NCBI RefSeq assembly: GCF_020073745.1
Contig: NZ_JAIRAU010000008.1
Location: forward strand, 281,902 to 345,901
Length of the DNA: 64,000 bases
Direction of reading: 5' to 3'
Source of the DNA: Nannocystis pusilla
GTDB lineage: Bacteria; Myxococcota_A; Polyangia; Nannocystales; Nannocystaceae
The notes beneath the pieces were generated by a model. The model was not told the origin of the DNA. It did no database searches and worked only from the letters and a program-made list of their open reading frames with translations. Positions 51,038 to 60,296 of the stretch are shown piece after piece (positions within the stretch are counted from its first letter, which is position 1; each line of letters begins with the position of its first letter). The position numbers were made by a program, and so were the translations under genes.

Positions 51038-53716
51038 CTACAGCCCGAACATGTGCTGCAGCTTGAGGAACAGGATGTCCTCGTTGGCGACCCCGGGCGT
51101 GACGAGGTTGCTGAAGCCGCCGATCGGCCGGTAGCTGAAGCGCGGGCTGAAGTCGGTCAGCACGGTGCGGTGGGTGTAGACGAAGAACAGGAAGCTGCCG
51201 GGGCGGTACTCCCAGCGGAGGATCGAGTTGGAGATGAAGCTGGTGAGGCCCTGGTCGACCTCGCCGGCGTAGGGCGCGGGGTCGGTCGGCACGAGCACGT
51301 CGGGGCGCTGCAGGACGAAGAAGTCGGTGTGGCGGGCCGAGAGGAAGTACAGCTGGTTGAAGGTCTGCAGCGTCAGGTTGGGCAGGATGCCGAGGGTGCC
51401 GCGCAGCACGCCGATGTACTGGGTGACGTAGGCGCGGCCGAACACGGCCTCGCCGAGGTCGTTGGTGGTGGTCCAGCGCGGGCGGCCGAAGCTGAGGTTG
51501 AGGTCGCCGCGCAGGGTGAGCTCGAGCCGCGAGACCGGGCGCAGGCGCAGCTCGAGCCCGTAGTCGGGCCCGGGACGGCCGTTCTGCTCGCCGTAGGCCC
51601 AGTTGAACACCGCGACGACCTTCTTGTTGTCGGGCGTGAAGGAGGTGCCGCCGATCCACCAGTGGAACGGCACGAGGTAGGGGATCCCGCCGCGCGTCTC
51701 GAACAGGTCGTACTGCGGCAGGTGACCGCCGACCCACAAGTTGGTGCCCCACAGCTTCAGCGTGGTCAGGTTGAGGTCGAGGTGCAGCTGCTTCTGCAGC
51801 AGGTAGCCCTGGTACGACGAGGCGACCTGCGACGACAGCGTGGCGGCCATGCGGCGCACGTTGCCGACCGGCTGGGCGTTGAACACACCGACGTTGGCCT
51901 TGCCGTCGATGTAGTTGTTGAAGCGCATGAAGCCGAGGTCGTTGAAGTCGGCGTGCGGCGTCAGGGTCTCGAACACCGCGCCCATCGTCAGGTTCTTGCT
52001 CGTGCGCGTGAGGTCGGCGACCGCGCCCATGCCCTCGCGGCGGCCGTTGTGGGTGCCGATGATCTGGGCCGAGTGGCGCCAGCGCTCGCGGAAGCGGATC
52101 CGGTAGTCGAAGCCGCCGGTGAACGCCGAGGGCTCGCCGCCGCCGCGCACGACGCCGGTGACGAGCGCGCCGATGCTGGTCTGGCCGTCGTACTCGCGGC
52201 GCACACGGAGCACCGAGTACTGGCTGATCGGGTCGAGCGTCACCCTGCGCTCGAGGCCGTCGGAGAAGCGCTCGACGCCGAAGGTCGCGCCGGTGTTGGC
52301 CGTCAGCACGCCGAGGCTCCAGCCCGGCTTGACCTGGCCGGTGACCCGCAGCGCGCCGAAGATCCGCGTCAGCGGGTCGAGCGCGACGATCTCGCCGTCC
52401 TCCTGCCCGCGCGGCCTCTGGTCGGCCAGCTCGGCCCGCGGGATGCGCCCGATCCGGCGGGAGTAGAACAGCTGGAAGCGGGTCTCGAAGATCTCCTTGG
52501 ACTCGAGGAAGAACGTGCGCCGCTCGGGGAAGTAGACCTCGAACGGCCCGAGGTTCAGCACCGCCGGGTCGACCTCGGCCTGACCGAAGTCCGGGTTGAC
52601 CGCGAGGTCGAGCGTGAGGTTGCCGCGCAGGCCGTACTTGAGGTCGAAGCCGCCGTTGGGCAGCAGCGGGAACGAGCGGTCGAGGCTGTCGTCGCCGCGC
52701 CGCGGCACGCCGCGCAGCGAGAAGAACGGGCGCAGCTCGAGGTTGAGTCCGGGGTGGATGTCCTTGACGCCGGTGTAGTCGAGCGCCCAGCTGATGCGCC
52801 CGGGCAGCCCCTGCGGCGCGGGCGAGAGGAGCTGCGTCTCGCCGTCGTGGTTGATCCACCGGCCGACGTTGATGCCGAAGGTGTACTCGTCGCGCGCGGT
52901 GAAGCGGATCGTCGACCACGGGATGAACATCTCGGCGGTCCAGCCGGTGTCCGTGACCTTGGCCGCGCCCTTCCACACGCCGTCCCACAGGAACTCCTCG
53001 GAGTCGTCGCGGAACAGCTGCGAGTCCTCCTGCGAGCCGGAGGCGTTGAGCGCGAACGAGTAGCCGGTGGTGTCGTTGTTGTTGGGGTCGAGCTCGATCC
53101 AGACGATGTCCGAGGGGCCCAGCTGGTCCTTGCGGAACACGCCGGTGCGCACGTGCTCGGGGTCGTCCTTGCAGTCGAACGCGACGTAGATGCCCTTGCT
53201 GCCGTAGGCGACCCGCACCCGCGTCTCGTGCGTCGGCGCGTGGCCGTAGCGCGGCTCGAACTGGACCAGCTCCGGCAGCAGCGGCACCGCCAGCCACGCC
53301 GCCTCGTTCGGCCGCCCGTCGATCTCGATCGCCGTGTCGTCGACGCGCGCCGACCTGAGCTTGAAGTCGCGGACGCGCGCCTTGCCGACCACCGGCCGCA
53401 GCTGCGGCGGGCCGCTGGTCCGACTCCAGGCTGGCACTTTGGACATGTCCTGAGCGCCAGGCGACCCGGGCGCCGGCGGCTCGGGCAGCGGCGCGGCCGC
53501 GCCGGGCGCGAACTTGCCGACAGCGGGCTCGTCGGCCGTCTTGACCGGCTCGGCGGGGCCTGCGGCCGGCGCCCACGCGGACATGCCCCACGCGGACAGG
53601 ACCGAGACAGGCAAGAGCTGCGCGAGCACGTCGAGATCCCAGAGGGCCGCGCATACGCTCGCGGCGGGCAGCAGTGTATACCGCGTCGCCCGCGCGAATC
53701 GGGTGAGGTTCCACAC
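51038..53716 (-). CDS. DUF5916-type outer membrane protein with a CBM9-like N-terminal domain
   Basis: The product of about 892 residues starts at a GTG and has a hydrophobic signal-like N-terminus. From about residue 120 a beta-sandwich like carbohydrate-binding family 9 appears (DDTAIEIDGRPNEAAWLAVP and EMFIPWSTIRFTARDEYTFG). The rest, rich in aromatic and alternating residues (for example FDLKYGLRGNLTLDLAVNPD and FFLESKEIFETRFQLFYSRR), matches DUF5916, which is predicted to be a beta-barrel of the outer membrane. The barrel ends in a C-terminal Phe/Leu (LQHMFGL). Function unknown; carbohydrate or metal uptake are possibilities. A TTG at 53752 is an alternative start. A palindrome GGACATGTCC lies at 53441-53450. 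Confidence 0.82.
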   Translation of the reverse strand: MWNLTRFARATRYTLLPAASVCAALWDLDVLAQLLPVSVLSAWGMSAWAPAAGPAEPVKTADEPAVGKFAPGAAAPLPEPPAPGSPGAQDMSKVPAWSRTSGPPQLRPVVGKARVRDFKLRSARVDDTAIEIDGRPNEAAWLAVPLLPELVQFEPRYGHAPTHETRVRVAYGSKGIYVAFDCKDDPEHVRTGVFRKDQLGPSDIVWIELDPNNNDTTGYSFALNASGSQEDSQLFRDDSEEFLWDGVWKGAAKVTDTGWTAEMFIPWSTIRFTARDEYTFGINVGRWINHDGETQLLSPAPQGLPGRISWALDYTGVKDIHPGLNLELRPFFSLRGVPRRGDDSLDRSFPLLPNGGFDLKYGLRGNLTLDLAVNPDFGQAEVDPAVLNLGPFEVYFPERRTFFLESKEIFETRFQLFYSRRIGRIPRAELADQRPRGQEDGEIVALDPLTRIFGALRVTGQVKPGWSLGVLTANTGATFGVERFSDGLERRVTLDPISQYSVLRVRREYDGQTSIGALVTGVVRGGGEPSAFTGGFDYRIRFRERWRHSAQIIGTHNGRREGMGAVADLTRTSKNLTMGAVFETLTPHADFNDLGFMRFNNYIDGKANVGVFNAQPVGNVRRMAATLSSQVASSYQGYLLQKQLHLDLNLTTLKLWGTNLWVGGHLPQYDLFETRGGIPYLVPFHWWIGGTSFTPDNKKVVAVFNWAYGEQNGRPGPDYGLELRLRPVSRLELTLRGDLNLSFGRPRWTTTNDLGEAVFGRAYVTQYIGVLRGTLGILPNLTLQTFNQLYFLSARHTDFFVLQRPDVLVPTDPAPYAGEVDQGLTSFISNSILRWEYRPGSFLFFVYTHRTVLTDFSPRFSYRPIGGFSNLVTPGVANEDILFLKLQHMFGL
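53441..53450. repeat. Perfect 10-bp palindrome inside the DUF5916 gene
   Basis: GGACATGTCC, read in the coding strand as part of AQDMSKVPAW, in the Pro-rich linker after the signal peptide. Confidence 0.65.
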
Positions 53717-53772
53717 CGGCGCTGCGAGCGAGGCGTCGGTCGATCGCGGCAACGCGCGTGTACACCGATGCC

Positions 53773-54939
<1,167 letters not shown>

Positions 54940-54949
54940 GGTTTCTTCA

Positions 54950-54977
54950 AAGGACATGCCCGGATGGGCATGTCCTT
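54950..54977. repeat. Perfect hairpin after the dehydrogenase gene (copy 1)
   Basis: AAGGACATGCCC, loop GGAT, GGGCATGTCCTT: a 12-bp perfect stem beginning 11 bp after the stop codon. A good candidate for a terminator shared with the convergent helicase gene; no long T tract follows. Confidence 0.85.
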
Positions 54978-54990
54978 CACGACATGGGAA

Positions 54991-55020
54991 GAGGGACATG
55001 CCCCGGCGGGCATGTCCCTC
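54991..55020. repeat. Perfect hairpin after the dehydrogenase gene (copy 2)
   Basis: GAGGGACATGCCC, loop CGGC, GGGCATGTCCCTC: a 13-bp perfect stem, 13 bp from copy 1 and 19 bp before the end of the convergent helicase gene. The two hairpins are sequence variants of one unit, joined by GACATGGGAA. Confidence 0.85.
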
Positions 55021-55038
55021 GCTCGCTCTCGGCGGCGC

Positions 55039-57495
55039 CTACTCGAGGCTGGCGACGATCAGGTCCTCGGGGACGAGCTTGCTCGGCGGACCGGAGCAGA
55101 CCAGCCACAGCTGGTGGGCGGCGCGGGTGGCCGCGATGTGCATGAGGTGGCGCGACTCGACGACCTCGGGGTAGTTCTGGATGGTCGGGTCGAGGATGAC
55201 GACGTAGTCGAACTCGAGGCCCTTGACCTGGCGGACGTCGGTGACGTCGATGCCCGGGGTGAAGCTGAAGTCCTGGCGGCCGACGCGGCGCAGCTTGGGC
55301 ACCTCGGCGATCCGCAGGGCGTCGTGGTACACGTCGGCCTGCTGCGGGTAGCGGGTGACGAGCGCGCAGCTGGCGGTCGGCTCGCGCTGCATCAGCGCGC
55401 GCAGGGCCTCCGCCAGGAAGGCGACCGCCTCGCCGGTGTCGCCGAACTGGTAGTAGCCGACCGGCGCGCCCTCGCGGGCGATCAGCGCGTCCTCGGGGCT
55501 GTGCAGCGGGCCGAGCACGTGGCGCGACAGCTCCATCACCTGGCGCGTCGAGCGGTAGGTGATCTTGAGCGGCTGGATCGCCACGTGCGGCAGGCCGGCG
55601 TCGCCGAGCAGCTGCGGCCAGTCGACGAAGCCGTTGTCGAAGATCATCTTCTGCGCGCGGTCGCCGGCGATGGTGACGCTCTGGCCGTCGGTGGCGCAGT
55701 CGAGCAGCACGCGGACCTCGATCGGCGCCAGGTCCTGGGCCTCGTCGATGACGATGTGCTCGTACTCGAAGCGCTTGCCGCCGAGGAACAGGCCGCCGTA
55801 CTTGCGCTGCAGGAGGCGCAGCAGGATCGCGTCGTCTTCGGGGTCGAGGCCGACGGTGTGACCGGTCGACAGCGTGCGCACGCGCGGCGGCGGCGTCGCC
55901 TCGGCCTCGCCGTCCTCGCCGTCGCCGTCGGCCTCGCCCTTCGGCGCGACCGGCTCGGCGTCGATGCTCGGCTCGCTGCGCTCCTCGGCCTCGTCCTCGT
56001 CGCGCTCCTCGTCGGCCTCGGGCTCCTCGTCGAGGACGGCCTTGGCGGCGCACCAGCGGACGATCGTCGCGGTGTCGGCGTCGTTGAAGACGCCCGGGGC
56101 GTACTCACGCAGCGCGGTGCGCAGCGCGTCGCTGTCGGTCATGAGCTCGAGCCAGTCGTCGCAGACGTCGCGCAGGTCGTCGCGGATGCTCCGCAGCGCG
56201 GTCTCGGCGGCGGCGCGCGCGGGCCCGGGGAGGCTGACGTCGGCCTTGATCTGGTCGAGCGTGCGCTCGGCGCGGACCACCGGCGGGAGGTCGGCGTTGC
56301 GCTGCCACACCGCCAGCGCCGCGTCGGCGCCGGCGCGCTCGCCGAGCCGCTTCTTGAGCAGCTCCTCGGCCTCCTCGAGCTGCCAGCCGATGCGGTCGTC
56401 GATCATGCGCAGCACCACCGGGTGCTTCTTGAAGCGGCTGACCGCGTCGGGGACGCCGTCGACGTGGCTGATGGGGATCCGCAGCTTGAGCTTGCGCAGC
56501 AGCTGGGTGCTCCAGCGCCGGTAGGTGGTGACCGGCACGCCGTCGATGCCGAGCGACGGCAGCACGTGGCGGATGTACTCGACCAGGGCCTCGTTGAAGA
56601 CCATGATCAGCATCTTGCCGGGGGCGAACCGGCGCCGGTCCTGGTAGGCGAGGTAGGCGACGCGGTGCAGCGCGACGGTCGTCTTGCCCGAGCCGGCGCC
56701 GCCCTGGATCAGCACGATGCCCGACTCGGGCTGCGTGATGAGGTTGAACTGCTCCTTGTCGATGAGCGCCGTGATCTCTTGCAGGTGCTTGTCGGCGCGC
56801 GGCTGGTCGTCGTCGCTGTGGACGCCGAGCTGACCGGTGGGCACGCGCGCGGCGGTGCCGACCCCGCCCTCGAGCGAGGGCTTGGCGGCGCCGACGGCGT
56901 CGCGCCAGCGGCCGCGGCGGTCGCTGACGAAGGTGCCCTGCGGGGCCGACACGCGGCGCAGGCTGGCGTCCATCACCGCGACCGAGCGGCGGACCATGAC
57001 GGTGCCCTCGAGCGAGCGAGCGTCGAACTCCTCCTCGTACTCGTCGTCCTCCTCGTAGCGGTAGTAGAGGCGCGAGACCGGGGCGTTGCGCCAGTCGACG
57101 ATCGACAGGCCGTCGCCGTCGTCGAGGAGGGTGCGCTTGCCGACCAGGACGTCGCGCTGCCGCGACGACTTGGCCTCGCGCAGGCGCAGGTGACCGAAGT
57201 AGGGGTTCTTCGGGTCGACCGGGGCGTCGCGCCCCTGCCCGCGGGTGCGGCTCAGGGCCGCGACCTGGTGCATCTGCTCGACCAGCGAGGCCTGGTCCTC
57301 CTCCTTCGCCTCGGCCAAGGCGTCGCGCAACTCGATGAGCTGGGCGTCGAGATCCTCGATCTGCCCGGGCGCGTTCTGGGCCTCGCGATCGAGGCGCTCC
57401 TGGATCCGGCGCAAGATGTCGAGCTCTTCGGCGACGATCCGGCCGCCCTGGTCGGACAGCGCGTTGAGGTCGGGGTCCTGGTGCTCCTGCGACAC
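55039..57495 (-). CDS. HelD-like UvrD-family helicase/RNA polymerase recycling factor
   Basis: The 818-residue protein starts at a GTG and opens with an antiparallel coiled coil (ELDILRRIQERLDREAQNAP). The HelD-type domain follows (SIVDWRNAPVSRLYYRYEED). Helicase motifs: Walker A GGAGSGKTTVALHRVAYLAY, motif II VIDEAQDLAPIEV, motif V/VI KGLEFDYVVILDP and AATRAAHQLWLV. HelD removes stalled or non-productive RNA polymerase. About 60 very acidic residues (EEPEADEERDEDEAEERSEP and onward) are inserted in the middle, more than is usual. An ATG at 57570 is an alternative start, 25 codons upstream. Convergent with the dehydrogenase gene. Confidence 0.87.
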   Translation of the reverse strand: MSQEHQDPDLNALSDQGGRIVAEELDILRRIQERLDREAQNAPGQIEDLDAQLIELRDALAEAKEEDQASLVEQMHQVAALSRTRGQGRDAPVDPKNPYFGHLRLREAKSSRQRDVLVGKRTLLDDGDGLSIVDWRNAPVSRLYYRYEEDDEYEEEFDARSLEGTVMVRRSVAVMDASLRRVSAPQGTFVSDRRGRWRDAVGAAKPSLEGGVGTAARVPTGQLGVHSDDDQPRADKHLQEITALIDKEQFNLITQPESGIVLIQGGAGSGKTTVALHRVAYLAYQDRRRFAPGKMLIMVFNEALVEYIRHVLPSLGIDGVPVTTYRRWSTQLLRKLKLRIPISHVDGVPDAVSRFKKHPVVLRMIDDRIGWQLEEAEELLKKRLGERAGADAALAVWQRNADLPPVVRAERTLDQIKADVSLPGPARAAAETALRSIRDDLRDVCDDWLELMTDSDALRTALREYAPGVFNDADTATIVRWCAAKAVLDEEPEADEERDEDEAEERSEPSIDAEPVAPKGEADGDGEDGEAEATPPPRVRTLSTGHTVGLDPEDDAILLRLLQRKYGGLFLGGKRFEYEHIVIDEAQDLAPIEVRVLLDCATDGQSVTIAGDRAQKMIFDNGFVDWPQLLGDAGLPHVAIQPLKITYRSTRQVMELSRHVLGPLHSPEDALIAREGAPVGYYQFGDTGEAVAFLAEALRALMQREPTASCALVTRYPQQADVYHDALRIAEVPKLRRVGRQDFSFTPGIDVTDVRQVKGLEFDYVVILDPTIQNYPEVVESRHLMHIAATRAAHQLWLVCSGPPSKLVPEDLIVASLE

Positions 57496-57744
57496 GATCG
57501 GTGTGCATAGCAAAAGGGCCGCAAGCCGGCCAGTAGCGAAGACCGTGTCCGTGTGAGACGACCCATACATGTTCGGACCGGCCCTCGCGGCCGCCCCGCG
57601 CCGTTCCGGGGCCGCAGGCCGACCCCCGCGAGGCCCGGCCGCGATCGGGTCGACCGCGAAAATTGGCGGAGGCCGCCTCCGAAATCGGAGGCGGCCCCTG
57701 CGTGCGGGTCGACCGCGAGGCCCTCACGGACCCCGATGATCCGC

Positions 57745-60003
57745 TCAGGCGCGGCGGCGGCGGCGGATGAAGCCGGCCAGGCCGAAGGTGAAGAGCGAGG
57801 CGAGCAGGCCGCGGGTCTGACCCTCGGCGTCGTCGACCTTGCATCCGCAACCACCCTCGTCGGTGCTGGGCTGGCCGCTGTCGCTGTCGGTGTCGCCCCC
57901 GGTGCCGCCCTCGGTCTCGCCGTCGGTCGCCGTCACGTTGCCCATGGAGGTCTGGGTCGTGTTGGTCGTGGTCGGCGTGTCGGTGTCCGAGTCGGTGCCG
58001 GCGCTGGTGGTCGGCGGCTCCTCGGTGGTGGTCGGCGGCTCGTCGGTGGTCGGGCCGGCCGTCGCGGTGCCGTCGGTCGTATCGGTCGCCGAGGCGTTGG
58101 TGTCGGTCGCGTCGGTGTCCGTCGCGGTGACGGCGGTGTCGGTCGCGTCGGTGTCCGTCGCGGTGTCGCTGTCGGAGTCGGAGTCGCTCTCGGACGGATT
58201 CTGCGGCAGCGGGTCGGGCTCGTTGGTGGTCGGCTCCGGCACGTTGGCGCAGTTGACGAAGCCGCAGCACGGGTCGAACGTGATCTGCTCGATGATGTTG
58301 GCGAGCGCCGCCTCGAGGTCCGCCTGGTTGTCGGCCTGGAAGTGGTCGATCTGGCCGCCCGAGCCCCAGTCGGCCATCTTGGCCAGCTTCATCTGCGACG
58401 CCGGGGTGTTGACCACGTCGCCGAAGCCGATCACGTAGGTCGAGACGCCCGAGTTGTACATCGCCTCGAGCGGCATCTGGACCTGGGCGTCGGTCGAGTC
58501 GTAGGCGCCGTCGGTCACCAGGATGTTGATGTACTTCGTGTTGGCGTCACACGGGTACGGGAACATCGGGTTGACGCAAGCGGCCTTGTAGTCGGTGATG
58601 TTCTGCTGGATGAGCTGGAGGCCGAGGTGGGTGCTCGTGCCCGAGCCGCTGCAGTAGGCCTGGTTCGGGTTGGGGCCGTCGCACTTCGGCATGTGGCTCA
58701 GGGTCTGGGAGTCGAAGCCCGGCGGGTCGTTGGCCGAGCCGTCCTTGAACGTCCAGGTGATCGGCGGGCCGCCCCACGGGTCGGTGCAGCCGGGCGCCTC
58801 GCACGAGCTCGCCGGGTCGAGGGCCCACGCGAAGTTGTCCTTGCGGCACGGGCCGTAGTCGACGAGCAGCTTCTGCTCGCCGGGCGCCGGCATGTTGTAG
58901 CCGAACACCGCGAGGCCGAGGTGGACCAGGTTCTCGACCGCCTGGTCGCCCATGACGACCTGGTCGAACAGCGAGTTGGCGCCGGACAGCGCGTCGCGGG
59001 CCTGGTCCCAGCCGGTCTCGCCCTGCTTGCCGGCCAGGGTGCCGTTGTTGATGTTGAGCATCGACGACGAGGCGTCGAGGAGCACCATGATGCGCGGCAG
59101 ACCGGGCGAGCAGACCGGCTGGATGACGTCGTTGATGATCGCCTGGACGACCATCTTGAGCGCGTCGATCAGCTGGGCCGGGTTGGCGGCGTCGTACGCG
59201 GTGCCGGTGCCGCCGGCCATGGCGATCTCGTCGGCGAACATCTTGCCCATCGCCTCGCCGATGGCGACGACGTAGGTCGGGACCTGGTTCTGCGTGAACA
59301 GGTTGCCGGCGGTGATCGACGGGTTCTGGTTGGCCGGGCCGGGCGACTGGGTGCCGCTCGGGTCGGTCCACTGACCGTCGGTGAGGAGCACGATCGCGGC
59401 CTTGCGCTTCTGCTTGTCGTCCGGGTGCTCGTCCCAGGTCTGCTGGATGTAGGCCGCGGCCTTGTCCATCGCGCCCTTGGTCCACGTGCCGATGCCGGTC
59501 ATGCTGCCGTTGATCGGCGCGCCCACGGACATGATGGCGTTCTTGATCGCCTCGCCGTTACACTGGAAGTAGGCCTTCTCGGGGTCCTGCTCGTCGTAGA
59601 AGCCGACGTCGATCTTCTGGCCGTCGACGATGCCCGAGGAGTCGTCGGGGATCAGCGTGCCCGGCTGGCCGACGGCGGGGTCGTGGCCGAAGCGCATCAG
59701 GCCGAGCAGGACGTTGCCCTGCAGGTAGCCGTTGTCGGCGTCGACCATCGCCACGATGGCGCTCACGGCCGCCTCCCAGCGCGTCTGGTTGGCGTCGAAC
59801 ATGGTGTTCATCGACGTCGAGTAGTCGGCGATGATCATGAACAGCGGCTTGACGAAGGTGCACTCGCCCTCCGACGTACAGACCGGCGCGGCGACCGCGG
59901 GGGGCGGCTCGGAGCCGCCGATGAAGGCGATGCCGACGCCGGCGAGGAGGCCGACCTGCACGCCGAGGCGCTTCCAACTTCCAATCAGACTGAGTCGCTT
60001 CAT
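57745..60003 (-). CDS. Surface protein with two VWA domains and MYXO-CTERM-like tail
   Basis: The 752-residue protein has a signal peptide (GVQVGLLAGVGIAFIGG and AVAA). VWA domain 1 (about 45-275) has a metal site MIIADYSTSMNT; VWA domain 2 (about 300-570) has MVLLDASSSML. These MIDAS sites hold Mg2+ for ligand binding. About 110 residues of Thr/Asp/Ser/Glu-rich linker follow, then the tail GGCGCKVDDAEG, a hydrophobic helix and RRRRRA, which match the MYXO-CTERM sorting signal class cut and anchored by a myxosortase/rhombosortase-type enzyme. The protein is therefore exposed at the cell surface. The ATG has AAGGA nine bases upstream. It is divergent from the M28 peptidase. Confidence 0.93.
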   Translation of the reverse strand: MKRLSLIGSWKRLGVQVGLLAGVGIAFIGGSEPPPAVAAPVCTSEGECTFVKPLFMIIADYSTSMNTMFDANQTRWEAAVSAIVAMVDADNGYLQGNVLLGLMRFGHDPAVGQPGTLIPDDSSGIVDGQKIDVGFYDEQDPEKAYFQCNGEAIKNAIMSVGAPINGSMTGIGTWTKGAMDKAAAYIQQTWDEHPDDKQKRKAAIVLLTDGQWTDPSGTQSPGPANQNPSITAGNLFTQNQVPTYVVAIGEAMGKMFADEIAMAGGTGTAYDAANPAQLIDALKMVVQAIINDVIQPVCSPGLPRIMVLLDASSSMLNINNGTLAGKQGETGWDQARDALSGANSLFDQVVMGDQAVENLVHLGLAVFGYNMPAPGEQKLLVDYGPCRKDNFAWALDPASSCEAPGCTDPWGGPPITWTFKDGSANDPPGFDSQTLSHMPKCDGPNPNQAYCSGSGTSTHLGLQLIQQNITDYKAACVNPMFPYPCDANTKYINILVTDGAYDSTDAQVQMPLEAMYNSGVSTYVIGFGDVVNTPASQMKLAKMADWGSGGQIDHFQADNQADLEAALANIIEQITFDPCCGFVNCANVPEPTTNEPDPLPQNPSESDSDSDSDTATDTDATDTAVTATDTDATDTNASATDTTDGTATAGPTTDEPPTTTEEPPTTSAGTDSDTDTPTTTNTTQTSMGNVTATDGETEGGTGGDTDSDSGQPSTDEGGCGCKVDDAEGQTRGLLASLFTFGLAGFIRRRRRA

Positions 60004-60296
60004 TGCTGGTAATCCTTGTGGGGCTTAGGACCGGTGTCGACGCTCTACGCGTGTACGCGCAGCGTTTCGCGGGTTCGAGACAACGCGGGGCACGGTACGC
60101 CAGAGTCCGTGAGGGCGTCAATACACCGGAGCGATGCCGTGCAACCAACTTTGCACGTCGCTGCTCGCTGCGCCTCGAGCACGGCGAGTACGCGATGAAC
60201 GTCAGGTTCGGTCGAAGAGTGGGCCGCCAATTTGCGTGAAGCAACGCACGCACCGCGAGCCCGAGGTTGCGGGCAAAAGGGCGCTAAGAGTCGCTG

